DNA of 64,000 nucleotides, taken from Rutidosis leptorrhynchoides (taxonomy: Eukaryota; Streptophyta; Magnoliopsida; Asterales; Asteraceae). Position 1 is the stretch's first letter, and the number at the start of each line of letters is the position of its first letter. The notes under the pieces were generated by a model. The model had not been told where the DNA came from and did no database searches. It saw only the letters and a program-made list of their open reading frames with translations. Positions 23,736-36,442 of the stretch are shown here, in pieces. The translations under genes and the position numbers were made by a program. The stretch spans positions 191,311,501 through 191,375,500 of the forward strand of contig NC_092337.1 of the NCBI RefSeq assembly GCF_046630445.1, written 5' to 3'.

Positions 23736-23750
23736 TTAACGGGGAGGTAA
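23736..23750 (+). promoter_or_regulatory. TEK polypurine tract
   Basis: TTAACGGGGAGGTAA directly before the 3' LTR, the primer site for plus-strand synthesis. It is preceded by TTTCGGGACGAAATTT, which recurs beside the NA1 and NA2 tracts. Confidence 0.88.
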
Positions 23751-26513
23751 TGTAACGACCCGCACTTTTTCGATCATACTATACTTATAAGATTAATATT
23801 TACATAAATTAAACCTTGCCAACATGATAAGCAATCCAAATTGTCGAGACTTATATTTCCGAAAAGAGTTTTACACAACGTTTGACCGTCTAGTTTGACC
23901 GATGATATCACGAACTATACAATATATGATAATTATACGTTTGTGTATATAAATGTATATATACATATTTAACATGATTAATAAATGTTTTAATATCTCA
24001 TTTTGTATTAATAACAACAAGTTATATGTGTATTTTGAAACTACTAACTTAAGTTTTCAAAACAATAACTATACGTAACGTTATTTGACATAAATACTTA
24101 AGACTTATAATGTTATACATATATTGTATAAGTAATGTATTTAATTACTTTTAAAGAACTTAAATACATAAAACCATATAAGTGTATTCACAAAAGATAG
24201 CTATATTTGAATCCTCATTTCATTTTTCACAAAATTTCTATACGTATACCTAGAGTATTTGTACTCGTATCATACCTAGCTCCTATACGTATTTACTAAT
24301 AGTAAATACACATCAAAATCACCACCTAACCAGCCATTATTCATGCCCTTAGAGCTAGGTAATTACTTTTGGATGATTACTTGACTAATTAACAAAATTA
24401 CAAACTAAAAATCTTATCATGTATTACATGATACATGTTCTTTTTAGGTTATAAGTATCACCATTTCTAGTTCATTTTCTAACCTCATTTTTAGTTAAAC
24501 ACACACTCTTTCACAACCCTTAAAACCCTTAATCAATTCAGCAAAGTTTCCAAGAAGATCTAGCTTCAAAAACCATACTAAAACACCATAAGAAAACCAT
24601 ACAAAAACACTTCAAGAAAACCCTCCAAGAACACCAACTTACTCCCAATCTTTCATCCACTTCTATCACCCTTTTGATTCTAGCTTCTTACTCCTCTTTT
24701 ACAGCAAACTTATCCAAGGAACTTGAGGTAGAATCTATGTTCATAACCTTATTCAATTCATATATATATAGCTATCTTATTTTGTGGTATAAAAGCTTAA
24801 CAACAAGAACATAGTTTGAAAGTTTTCAAACTTGTTTGCAAACTAAATAGATCCTTCTAACTTAACTTTTAAAATACTTCAAGACCTGTAATATAACTTA
24901 TGTATATGCTAATTTAACAAGGTAAAACTTGGTTTTTCAAAGTATAAGTATTTTTAGAAAAATGGTCATTAAATGATTTTGTTGTAACAAAAATGTTTAA
25001 CTTCATATGTTTCACTAATGTTTCACTTATGCCGTATGATTTTGAATACAAACCAAGGTATTTACAGTTCATAGTCTTAAAGAAGAACTCGATCCAAGAA
25101 GATGGCAAGTTGAATCAACGAAAACGGATTTGTAACGAAGAAACTATGACCGAAACAAAATTGGTTATCCTAGATCATTTCAACTACGGGATCAATTGGA
25201 AAAAAATGATATAAATCACATATTTCTAAGATAACATGATATTTTATATATATGTACTTATAATTCAATTTTATATGGTTCAGGATCACCCGTAAACAAC
25301 ACGAGAAGATTAATCATAAGATCCCATGATTGTACGCAACACGTCATTTGACAACACCGGTACTTTATGTACGCAACACGTCATTTGACAACACCGGTAC
25401 CATGGGTCAAGATTAATCTCGACCAACACATATACGATGGGGTTTTATTGATTTCGTTGGGGGTTTTATTTATTTCATTGCGGGTATATTAAACATCTAA
25501 AAATGAACCATTAAAATTGAATTACTAACATCGGACTGCTAACTACGGACTAAGGAATTATTCAAAGTATTAAAAGTATAACAAGTATATATTTATAACG
25601 TTTGTTTAAAAATGAAAACATATTGATATATTATATATGGATAGGTTCGTGATATCAACCGGAAGACCGAGTCAAAATATATATATCATCAAGACAAGAG
25701 TGAGTATATAGTCCCACTTTTAAACTCTAAATATTTCGGGATGAGAATACATGTATTTTATGTTTTACATTATGGACACAAGTAACTGAAAAATATATTC
25801 TACGTTGAGTTGTACCACTGGCATACTTCCCTGTAGCTTGGTAACTAATATTTACAGCGGTAATGTAAACGCGAATCCTGTTGATAGATCTATCGGGCCT
25901 GACAACCCCAATCGGACTGGACGACCAGTATTCAACGGTTGCACAGTACTTCGGTTTGTGACTACACTTGGTACGGTGTAGTAAGATTTCATATTAAAGG
26001 GAATATGCGACGTGAAAATGTTAAGTATGGTTACCAAGTGCTCAACCACTTAGAATATTTTTATTGAAATGTTTATATACGAAATCTTGTGGTCTATATA
26101 TATATATATTGCTGCGCACTAAACCTATATCTCACCAACTTTATGTTGACGTTTTTAAACATGTTTATTCTCAGGTGATAATTAAAGCTTCCGCTGCATT
26201 ATGTTGAATCTAAGCAGGATCATGCGTACTCATATTTGTGTCAAAAATAAAACTGCATATCCGAGGACGTGTGTTGTAAAATATGCTAGAAATCGTGTTG
26301 TTATTATCATTTGTAAAGTTTGTAAGTCGAAGATTATCGTTAAACGATAATCATCTTTTTATTGTCTAAAGCTTGTACAAAAATAATGGTTTGGTTTGTA
26401 ATGTATAATATATGCAGTTTTTTTTTTTAAAATGTCGCATATAGAGGTCAATACCTCGCAATGAAATCATACGTTATCTAACACGTTCTTATGGTTAAGG
26501 ACGGGTTATGACA
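23751..26513 (+). repeat. TEK 3' LTR
   Basis: 2763 bp, nearly identical to the 5' LTR (two substitutions, one extra T). The conserved terminal hairpin is at 26444-26457. Ends GGGTTATGACA, then the CTTAT duplication. Confidence 0.97.
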
Positions 26514-26518
26514 CTTAT

Positions 26519-26580
26519 CGTGTCGAAATCATATGAAGATTAAGTTTAAATTTGGTCAAAAAAAATTTCGGGTCATCACT
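26519..26580 (-). repeat. NA1 3' LTR, right fragment
   Basis: Continues the LTR broken by TEK: CGTGTCGAAATCATATGAAG onward matches 33877-33935. The inner end reads TCATCACT where the 5' LTR has TCGTCACA. The NA1 purine-tract-like motif on the minus strand, TTTAACGGGTAGGTAC, follows at about 26582-26597. Confidence 0.82.
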
Positions 26581-28494
26581 GTACCTACCCGTTAAAGAAA
26601 TTTCGTCCCGAAATTTGATTGGAATCGTCATGGCTGACAATAAGTATGTTTTCATGATTCATTTGAGTTGGAAATTAGAGTTTTATCATCAATGAGTAAT
26701 ATGGATAAAACAATTTGTTTATGTGAAGAGTACGAGTGAAGTAATCACAAAAGAGTGAAATGAGTAAATGCAGGTGGGATATAAAAGGTTCCCCGGTAAC
26801 GATGACAAAAAGGGCAGACGTATATATCAAGGTTACAATAAGGTTAAATTGAATGAAAAGTCAAAGTTGATTTGCTGAAGGTGTGACAAAATTGGCTATT
26901 TTGGAAAGGGATTGCAAAGTTATTTTCAATGCCAAAGGGTCTGACACAGATACGTGTTAAACTTTTACTTAGGTTCCGAGTGTTCTTTAGGTGCATGACT
27001 ATTATGTCTAATTCTTTCTTTTCATAGATAACATGTGGTTGGTACCTCTTCTCGATTGTTCATTATTTGAGGTGTCTTCAGGAATTTTGAAGGGTTTAAA
27101 TGGAGATTGTCATCGTCAATATCCAAATGATGAAATCGTCATGAATCTTGAATGATTCTAATATCTTTCTGAATGTCATGAATAAATGTGATGTTCTAGT
27201 ACAGTTTTGAATTCAAAGTATGGCTTTGAAAGATGTAAGAATCCAAGAGTGATGTCACCGGTTAAAGTTTTGATTTAGATTCTGTTCTGTCAAAACCAGA
27301 ATATGTAATTGAATTTGTATGAAAATGATTGTGTATCACTGTAAAGGTAGTGAGTATAGTTTATGATTTTTTTGAATAAAAATCGAAGAATGTACAGTGT
27401 AACATATTAATTGTGCATTTAAATATTTCTTGGGTATTAACTACCCGTTAAAAAAAATTTCACAAGTAACATTTTTGTACAAATGGATTTTATTACAGTC
27501 TCTATGAAAATATATATGTATGCATATTTTCTTCAGATGTAATATAGATTTAATGAGTTAATATTAAATTAAACTCATTTAATTTACGGTTGGAACTAGA
27601 ATTGAATAATTCCTAAAACTTTAGAAATTACATAATTTTTTCGGACTATTTCTTCAACGTAAATGAAATTATGAATCAATACTTCATTATTCATTTTTAT
27701 TGATATTTCCTCGGTGAATGATGTTGATGCTCGTGAAATTCTTGTGAACTTCGTAAGGTACGAATGACGTTTTCTAGATTACTTAGAGTATATCAAAAAT
27801 GAAGGTGTGAAATCTAACACGTACTCGAACAATACACTTGGTTTATTATGAAATGGAATCTATTGAGTTGAAGTAGATATTAAAGATTGTTAAGTTGTTA
27901 ACGAAGGATGTACATCATAGCATATTAGTAATATGAATTAACCGAGTAGTAACTATCCTTTTTGAGTTCATACACAATAGCTTAGTACGAAAAGATTTGT
28001 TATGGTTTCCAAAAATTCATATGTATATATCATATAAATTCTTTAGAGATAATGAGTTAATATATCATAACTCGCTATTAAAATATACTCGTTGGAGATT
28101 TCAGTGTTGATATCTGAGGTGGTTATAGAGTTTACGGAATTTGTGGTGCTGCAGGCGTTGCTGGTGCCGATGATACTGTTGGTGATGCAGGTGGTACTGT
28201 CGATGATGCTTGTGTAACAAGTGTCGTGTGTAAATCACGCACTATTCCAGTCAGGGTTTCTACTCATCTGATTTATGGTTAAGGCTAGAATAGATAATCT
28301 CTAAGACTTTAGAGATTACATAATCGCCGTAGAATATTTTTCCAATGAAGTTATGAATCAATACTTCATCGATTATTATTGTTAGTACTCCTTGGTATAT
28401 ATGGTACGTATGACGTTGATGCTCGTGGGACAGTTTGTGATGTTGAAGCATGGGATATGGATGTTATGGGTGGTGGTAATTATACTGTTGGTGT
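26581..28494 (-). other. NA1 internal region, non-coding
   Basis: About 1.9 kb without a believable gene on either strand. It matches the corresponding part of NA2 in patches: AGGAATTTTGAAGGGTTTAA near 27080, TTCTGTTCTGTCAAAACCAG near 27280, and the inverted purine-tract-like motif at 27429-27451. It holds no recognisable gag, RT or integrase. NA1 as a whole runs from before 13288 to 33938. Confidence 0.6.
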
Positions 28495-28956
28495 TCATGA
28501 TGGTGGAACTGTTGATGCCGGTGATGCTACTGGTGCTTGTAACCTTTGCACTATATTCTCCAAAGCCACTACTCGATCGCGAAGCTCGTTGACTTCTTCT
28601 ATTACACCGGAATGATTGTCGGTTCGGACGAGTGGATGAATAAGATTCAGAATTTGAGATAGTATATAATCGTGACGAGATACTCTGGAAACGAGAGAGA
28701 AAATGGTGTTTCGAACAGGTTCGCCGGTAAGTGCTTCTGGTTCTTCGCCAAGAGGGAAATGTGGTGGATGGAAGGGATCACCTTCTTCTTGTCTCCAATG
28801 ATTAAGTAGGCTACGAACCCATCCCCAATTCATCCGGAATAGATGATGGCTAATTGGTTGATCCATTCCGGCCACACTACTTTCGGAGTTCGAGTGGAAA
28901 TCTATATCGGAAGAGCTATCGGAATTCGATGAACTTAAACTAGTTGAGGGATCCAT
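28495..28956 (-). CDS. NA1 sole ORF: pre-gag-position protein with WGWVR motif
   Basis: 153 residues, ATG at 28956. Ser/Asp-rich N-terminus (MDPSTSLSSSNSDSSSD), then NWGWVRSLLNHWRQEEGDPF, EALTGEPVRNTIFSLVSRV, and a probable coiled coil (VIEEVNELRDRVVALENIVQ). It is clearly homologous to the NA2 ORF at 48876-49397: shared WGWVR..L..WR.EEG.P, G.P.RNTIF and EEV.ELR.RV...LEN, roughly 35-40 percent identity by eye. It lies about 330 bases inside the primer site, the position of the TEK pre-gag ORF. No known domain recognised; it is the only open frame left in the element. Confidence 0.65.
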   Translation of the reverse strand: MDPSTSLSSSNSDSSSDIDFHSNSESSVAGMDQPISHHLFRMNWGWVRSLLNHWRQEEGDPFHPPHFPLGEEPEALTGEPVRNTIFSLVSRVSRHDYILSQILNLIHPLVRTDNHSGVIEEVNELRDRVVALENIVQRLQAPVASPASTVPPS

Positions 28957-29284
28957 CTCGTACGATTAGGGAAATGAATTTTGATATGTAATAGATTATA
29001 GGATTTTGTTTGGTATTATTTAATACATAATTTACATATGTATATATAATACCAAGGTCCCATAAGTTACGGAGGAATTTTCGAAAGATGTCAGACAGAG
29101 TATACTGTAATAGATATGCAAAGATATGAATTTATCTATACACTATCTATGCAATGAATGCAGTAAGACGTGTTTAATGCAAGACCTGGTTCGCTAAGAC
29201 ACGGTCGAAGTCCAGACTCATTAATGCATCTTAATATCTATCAGTTAGACACACTAATGCAAGACCTGGTTCGCTAAGACCACC

Positions 29285-29296
29285 ACTCTGATACCA
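29285..29296 (-). promoter_or_regulatory. NA1 primer-binding site (tRNA initiator-Met type) and leader
   Basis: The minus strand reads TGGTATCAGAGT two bases from the 5' LTR. The leader GGTCTTAGCGAACCAGGT matches TEK and recurs a second time about 80 bases further in (29176-29205). Confidence 0.9.
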
Positions 29297-30372
29297 ACTG
29301 AAATGCCCCGTTCATATCGATTATAAATGTTACATAATAATTGACTTCAATGCGAGGTATTTGACCTCTAAATGATACATTTTACAAACATTGCATTCGT
29401 TTTTAAAAGACAAACTTTCATTTCATCGAAAGTTGACAGGCATGCATACCATTTCATAATATATCCAACTATAAATGACTTAATAATAATCTTGTTGAAC
29501 TCAACGACACGAATGCAACATCTTTTGAAATATTCCATGAATGACTCCAATTAATATCTTTAAAATGAGCAAATGCACAGCGAACGATTTCTTTAATACC
29601 TGAGAATAAACATGCTTAAAAGTATCAACCAAAAGGTTGGTGAGTTCATTAGTTTATCATAAACATTCATTTTCATCATTTTAATAGACCACAAGATTTC
29701 AAATATAAGTAATCATACACTCACAAGTGTAAAAATCATTCATATGAATTTCATACTTTCGAACACCTGGTAACCGACATTAACAAATGCATATAGAATA
29801 TCCCCCGCATACAAGTGCTTTGCATTCAGTATGCTCATAGCATACAAACAGGCCATCCCTTTTAAAAATGAAGGTTGTATACACCTTACAACCGGTCATA
29901 TCTTTTAAAGATGACGGTTGTATACTAAAATTCGAAGTACTAAATCAGTTTAAATTCTCTGACTGGGACTTGTCAAGGCCCATAGATCTATCTTTAAGAT
30001 TCGCGTCAATTGGTGGCAATTATAATAAACACCAATTCTAAGACTACCAAGTTAAAAAGGGGTGATATCCGGTGTATTCGTGTATTGCTGGCAATTATAA
30101 TAAGCACCAATTCAATCGTAGAATGTTTTTATGTACTTGTGTCTATTTCGCCAAACATTTATAAAAGTGCATGTATTCCTAGTCCAAAAAATATATATTG
30201 CAAAAGTATTTAAAAAGGGAGTAATGAAACTCACTATACAATATTTTGTAGTAAACATGCATCTGACGGCACTGAACAAGTGCAGGGTTGGCCTCAGATT
30301 CACGAACCTATATTCGTTACATATATATTAAAACATATAACAAGTTTATATATTAACACCCATAATAAACAA

Positions 30373-30373
<1 letters not shown>

Positions 30374-30428
<55 letters not shown>
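30374..30428. repeat. (TA)n microsatellite in the NA1 5' LTR
   Basis: Uninterrupted TA run of about 55 bases; AT-rich non-coding sequence follows to 31430 with scattered TAA/ATA repeats. Confidence 0.95.
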
Positions 30429-30434
<6 letters not shown>

Positions 30435-31429
30435 TATACGTTTTATATTAATAACTTATATGTATATTAATAATAAGTTATATTTATTCTATATATTTTA
30501 AATAGTTAATATATATATTTTCAAAACTACATTTATTAATATAACTGTAATAAATACTTTTTTAAAATGGTTTAATCATTTAATTATAATTCAATATAAT
30601 ATAAAAATTTATATTAAGGTTTATATATGATAAAAACATATATTTATATGTTAAGTAATATAATTAATATTATTTTAAATGATGGAAATATAGTGATATG
30701 TAATATTAATAATTGTATTACATGTAGTAAATATGTTTTTGTATTAATATTTATTTGTTAATTAATATTAATAATAATAATAATAAATAAAAGTTGTATT
30801 ATAATAATAATAATCATTTTAGTAATAGTAAAAATACTAATGATATAAATGATAACAATAATTATAATTGATAATGAAAATAATAATTTTAATAATAAAT
30901 AATAATCTTTTTATTTGTAGTAATAATAATATCATAATAATGGTATTAATGATGACGATAATAAAAATATAATAATTATGTTAATGCTAATAACAATGAT
31001 AATAATTTTGATATCATTAATAATACTAATTATAATAATTTTAAAAAATGATAATAATGATAATGACTGTTTTTAAGTTTATACCTTTTAGTAATAATAT
31101 TTTATAATATCAATGATAATAATTATAATAATTATTTTTAATACTAATACTAAAATTAATACTAATTCTAATAATGATAATGATAGTAATGATACTAATG
31201 TTAGTTTTAATGATAATGGTACTAATAATAATAACAATTTTAATAATACTAAAGATTACTAATAATAATAATAATAATGATAATATTAATAATAACCTTA
31301 GTGATTATAACGATAGTAATAATAATAAAAATAACAATTTTTAATGATAATACTTATATTAATAACGATAATGATAATAATAATAATAAATATTAGATAA
31401 TAATAATAATGATGATGATAACACTAACG

Positions 31430-32193
<764 letters not shown>

Positions 32194-32738
32194 TATGTGA
32201 TCGAGGGAAAGAATGAATGGATTCGGTAGACTGGTCAAGTTTTTATACTACTAATCTGGACCCCCTAGCTCCATGATCGCGGAGGTTTAGTGGGCAAATA
32301 GCCCGCGATCGCGGCCTGATGCCTTCCAGCTCATTTCCAATTTCCCTCGTGGGCTGCCGACAGTTTTATTAATATATTATATATATATATTTAATTTATA
32401 TAATTATATATATATTATATTATATTCTCGTGCATAGTTAACCTAAAATTTTAGTTCCAAAGACTTGTACGTTGACACTTGACTAATGTCCCGTTTTCTG
32501 TTTTTCGAATGTCGATTCGTACGCTTAGAAAACTTATACTTTACGTTTCGTGTATTGTACCTTCATAAATAACAAGACTCAAATCAATGAAAAACTATCC
32601 CACTCAAAGTGTAAATTTATCATCTGTGTGTTTTGGTCATTTACTTTTATAAATCAACTTCTCGTTGTTTATTAAAATATATTTAACAATATGTTTAAAA
32701 TATCAAAACGTTTTACAACTAGGTTATTATTACATTGT

Positions 32739-32741
<3 letters not shown>

Positions 32742-32819
<78 letters not shown>

Positions 32820-32977
32820 TTATATATATAATTAAAATATTTATTTAATATAACATTTAGTTTTTCAAATATAATTATATAATTTAAAATCTTTTAAATA
32901 ATAGAAGATATGATATTCATATCACATTTGTATTTTTGAAACAATATATATATATATATACATATATATATGTATAC

Positions 32978-33021
<44 letters not shown>
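32742..33021. repeat. (TA)n microsatellites in the NA1 5' LTR
   Basis: TA runs at 32742-32814 and, interrupted by CATA/GTAT, at about 32945-33021. Confidence 0.95.
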
Positions 33022-33026
<5 letters not shown>

Positions 33027-33938
33027 AATATTTATAATATAAAGTTTAAATTAAGTTCTTCTAATTTTATAAACATAATAAATTACTTTTTATAAATGAA
33101 ATGTTTTAATACTTCAGTCCTTGAAAACGTTTTCTAAATTAAATAAATTTTATAAATTTTGGTTTTCCAAAACAAATCATTTTATTGAAAGGCTATAATA
33201 ACAATTTATATCATAAAATGTTTTTATTTAAGAAAGTAAAATCATATAAATCTCATAACGGTTTTCGGTTTATAAATTATAATTCGTTCGTAAATCGAGA
33301 AGTAAGTCCAATGTATGAAATTAGTTTAATGTAACCTTATCAAAAGAGTTTACTCTGTTGGCAACCATTAATCAAATTATTTATTCTACATGGTTAAATA
33401 TTATGAAAGCTAAATAATTAATTTAACAAGAGTCACGAGGAAATTATTGTAAAGCACGTTGAAAGTTAAGCTGGAATCTCTACTAACTTTTGTCTAGTTC
33501 TCGTTAAATGACAATTTGTTCCTACTTGCAAATCACTTAACCATTTATTCCGAATACTGATAAAAAGGATAGATTTCTCAAATCACAGTGGACCTCTTAA
33601 CAGAGACCCCTAATCATATCACAATGAATCTTGATAATTCAATCATTTGATATTATCTTTTAATGCCGTCGATAAATATATTGACACAAATACGTATAAT
33701 GTAAAGTATTAAACATTTAATACTTTGTTTACGTTTTCAATTAATATAATTATATATTATATATACATATCTATATACACATAAATGTTCGTGAATCGTC
33801 GAGCACAGTCAGAGGGTAATTGGTTACATGAATATAGTTTCAAAATTTTTGAGACTCAACATTACAGACTTTGCTTATCGTGTCAAAATCATATAAAGAT
33901 TAAGTTTAAATTTGATCGGAAATTTCCGGGTCGTCACA

Positions 33939-34453
33939 TCTACTAAGGATAACCTCCGAGGTATTGTTACCTTTCAATTATACGACCAAGTGACATACTT
34001 TTCACTGCTAAAAGAGAACTCCGAGAGTTCAGAGATAAGTAGGTCTGTGTAACTGGCTCATCCAACCAGATCTACATCATTCCAAGCATAGTCTTAACAT
34101 AAGCATAATTACCTTTCCCTAACCCAACACTGATATCTTGGTCAACATTTCCCTGATCTGCGAATATCCTTCCACTTTATTTACTTTTCTGCACTTAGGA
34201 CTTTTAGCTAAAACCAACTACTATCTTTTATCTAGGTAATTTAACTAAAAGACAATTATCCACTTGATCTTCAATTCGTTAATCTATAAAAAACACTACA
34301 CTAGGTTAACTTACACTTTCTACACCTTAGAAAGTAAAAGTAAATTTAGGCCCCGCACAATATAAATAAACGAAGTCACTGTGTGCTACCAAATCGGACA
34401 TCCTTCGACCTAACGACACCGCACAAATAAAACCATCCGTTAGTAGCATATCA
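33939..34453 (+). repeat. ATH1 5' LTR, 3' part only
   Basis: Colinear with 59752-60279 of the 3' LTR (TAACCTCCGAGGTATTG, CCAACCAGATCTACATCATT, GTTAGTAGCATATCA). The missing first part, about 1.27 kb, should lie left of the window beyond NA1 and HEL. Confidence 0.88.
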
Positions 34454-34465
34454 TTAGCTTTCTCT

Positions 34466-34483
34466 TGGCGCCGCTGTCGGGGA
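34466..34483 (+). promoter_or_regulatory. ATH1 primer-binding site (tRNA-Asp type)
   Basis: TGGCGCCGCTGTCGGGGA twelve bases after the LTR. It resembles the tRNA-Asp 3' complement used by Athila-type elements. A non-coding leader follows to 34808 and is shared with ATH2 (GGTGTCTAAGAAAGACAATT). Confidence 0.85.
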
Positions 34484-34808
34484 TCGAATATTTTGATTGA
34501 GAAAGATTTTAAACAGACAAAAGTATTGTGTGGTGGTGTCTAAGAAAGACAATTATACACAGACTTGGTTGTTGGATTTTCTGAACAGTCTCCATTTATA
34601 TTGGAACCAAAAGGATCCTTCCTCTCCGTAGTCGCCATGGCCACCTCGATACAAGTAATCTGTAAGAAATCCTATCAGTTAAGATATCCGATTTGGTTAA
34701 GGACCGAATTTCAAGAATAATTATTTTTTATTAAATTATCGATCCTTTTAGTAAATTAATATTTTCTAAAAGTTACTTTTAAGTCTTTTTAAACAGAAAA
34801 TCTAAAAA

Positions 34809-36415
34809 TGGAGCAACAAGATACCCTTGCTTCTATGCATAAGTCATGCTTAGAGGAAAGAGGAGGACCAATCACCTTAGAAACCGAAGAAATTCCTGAA
34901 ATTAGTTCACACATGATTAAACTAGTCAGTATGATTTGTAAATTTCAAGGATTACCAACTGACTAGCCAAACTTTCATTTAAACAAATTTATTAGTCTGG
35001 TTGACTATTTTAAAAAGGAAGAAAATGAGAAAAACATTTTTAAACTTCATATTTTTCAATATTCACTTTCAACACACGCTTTAGCATGGTTTGACGAGCT
35101 TAACCCGAATTCAATCCATTCATGGGAGAATTTAGCGACTAAATTTCTAAACAAATTTTATCCACCCTCCCTGCAAACCTGTCTAAGAAATGACATCACA
35201 AACTTTTCTTAAAAAGAAAATGAGTCATTGTGTCTAGCATGGAATAGAATAAAGTTGATGCTTAAAAGATGTCCGAATCATTCGTTAAGTAGGGCAGACA
35301 TAATCTGTACACTTTACAATGCTTTGACCAAGGATGATAAGTCTCTCCTAGACATGGCCTCGCAAGGCAATTTCATGTCCCGAACAGTAAACGAAGTATG
35401 GAATCTCTTGGACGCAATAGCTGCACAATAGGAAGATTGGAGCAATGAAGCTGATGAGAATGATGATGTCTTCGCTCATACGGTGAAAATGCTAAAACCC
35501 AGGTTACAAGATCTCACCTTCACTCTTCAAAATTTACCAATTCCTAGAAACTCCGATGCTACTAGAACCAATCTAAGGTATCCTTACCCTAGATGGGCAC
35601 ACAAACAGCAAAATAGCTCGGATCATAATATAATCTTCCCGTTGCACAACCCTACTCTCCACTTTAAGGAAATTTTAGTTGAATTTATGAAAAGGCAATT
35701 CACGATAAACCTTCAAGTCATAGAATGTCAGAACAAGCTCGACATTTTGATAAAAACTTTTGAAGAATTAATCACTAATTTTCAGCTTACGCTTAAACGA
35801 TTAACCACTAAAGTTGACGTAGAGTGCAGTGAGTTTGATGCCCTAGTAATTACTAGAGGAAGGAAGGAAACAACTGTCAATATACCCATACGAGATTTTT
35901 CCGATAAGGAACCTGTGCCAATTGACCCAGTTGTCAATCTACCGGAACCTATCTCTCCTAAGGCCCCGGAAATTATTCCGCGCGCCCACATACCTTTCCC
36001 AGGTAGGCTTAGGAAGGAAAAACAAGAAGCACAATTCGCTAAGTATTGGGATATTATTAGGAATTTGCATTTGAATGTACGACTAGTAGATGCTTTAGTA
36101 GAAATGCCAAACTGTGCTAAATTTTTCAAAGAACTGCTTTCAAATAAAGAGAGATTAAGAGAGATAGTTAGTTTGCCCTTAAGTGAAGAATGCTCGTTAG
36201 TGTTACAACATGGAATTCCCCCTAAGTTAGGAGACACAGGAAGATTTACAGTACCTTGCTACCTGCAAGATGTCCAAATTAGCAATGCATTAGCAGACTT
36301 AGGAGCCAGTGTAAACCTAATGCCCTATTCATTATTCAAAAAGCTAGGATTAAATGACTTAAGGCCTACCAGAATGACTATCCAGCTCGCTGACAGATCA
36401 GTTAAGATTCCTTAG
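34809..36415 (+). pseudogene. gag: ATH1 gag and protease, with stops
   Basis: Starts MEQQDTLASMHK and reads through a TAG near 34963. The gag core has SLSTHALAWFDELNPNSIHS, then FLNKFYPPSLQTCLRNDITN and LCLAWNRIKLMLKRCPNHSL, the OTA (Athila/Tat) gag signature. Further stops lie near 35210 and at 35430. The segment from 35483 runs to the protease, ALADLGASVNLMPYSLFKKL, with DLGAS as the active site, and stops at 36413. Three or more stops make it non-functional. Confidence 0.85.
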
Positions 36416-36442
36416 GGAATAGCTGAAGATGTCCTAGTTAGA

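Larger units (their letters stand above)
15488..26513 (+). mobile_element. TEK: young Tekay-like Ty3/gypsy chromovirus
   Basis: An 11,026-bp element: LTRs 15488-18249 and 23751-26513, primer site 18252-18263, pre-gag ORF, gag-protease, pol with C-terminal chromodomain, purine tract 23736-23750, and perfect target duplication CTTAT at 15483-15487 and 26514-26518. The LTRs begin TGTAACGACCCGC and end GGGTTATGACA. Long LTRs, the Met primer site and the chromodomain ending fit the Tekay/Del chromovirus clade; the clade call would need a tree. It sits in the 3' LTR of NA1. Confidence 0.96.

Noticed and set aside
26870-26940. Possible zinc-knuckle remnant on the plus strand in NA1 (CDKIGYFGKG)
   Set aside because: It is too short, lacks the His and last Cys of CCHC in register, and lies on the strand opposite to NA1.
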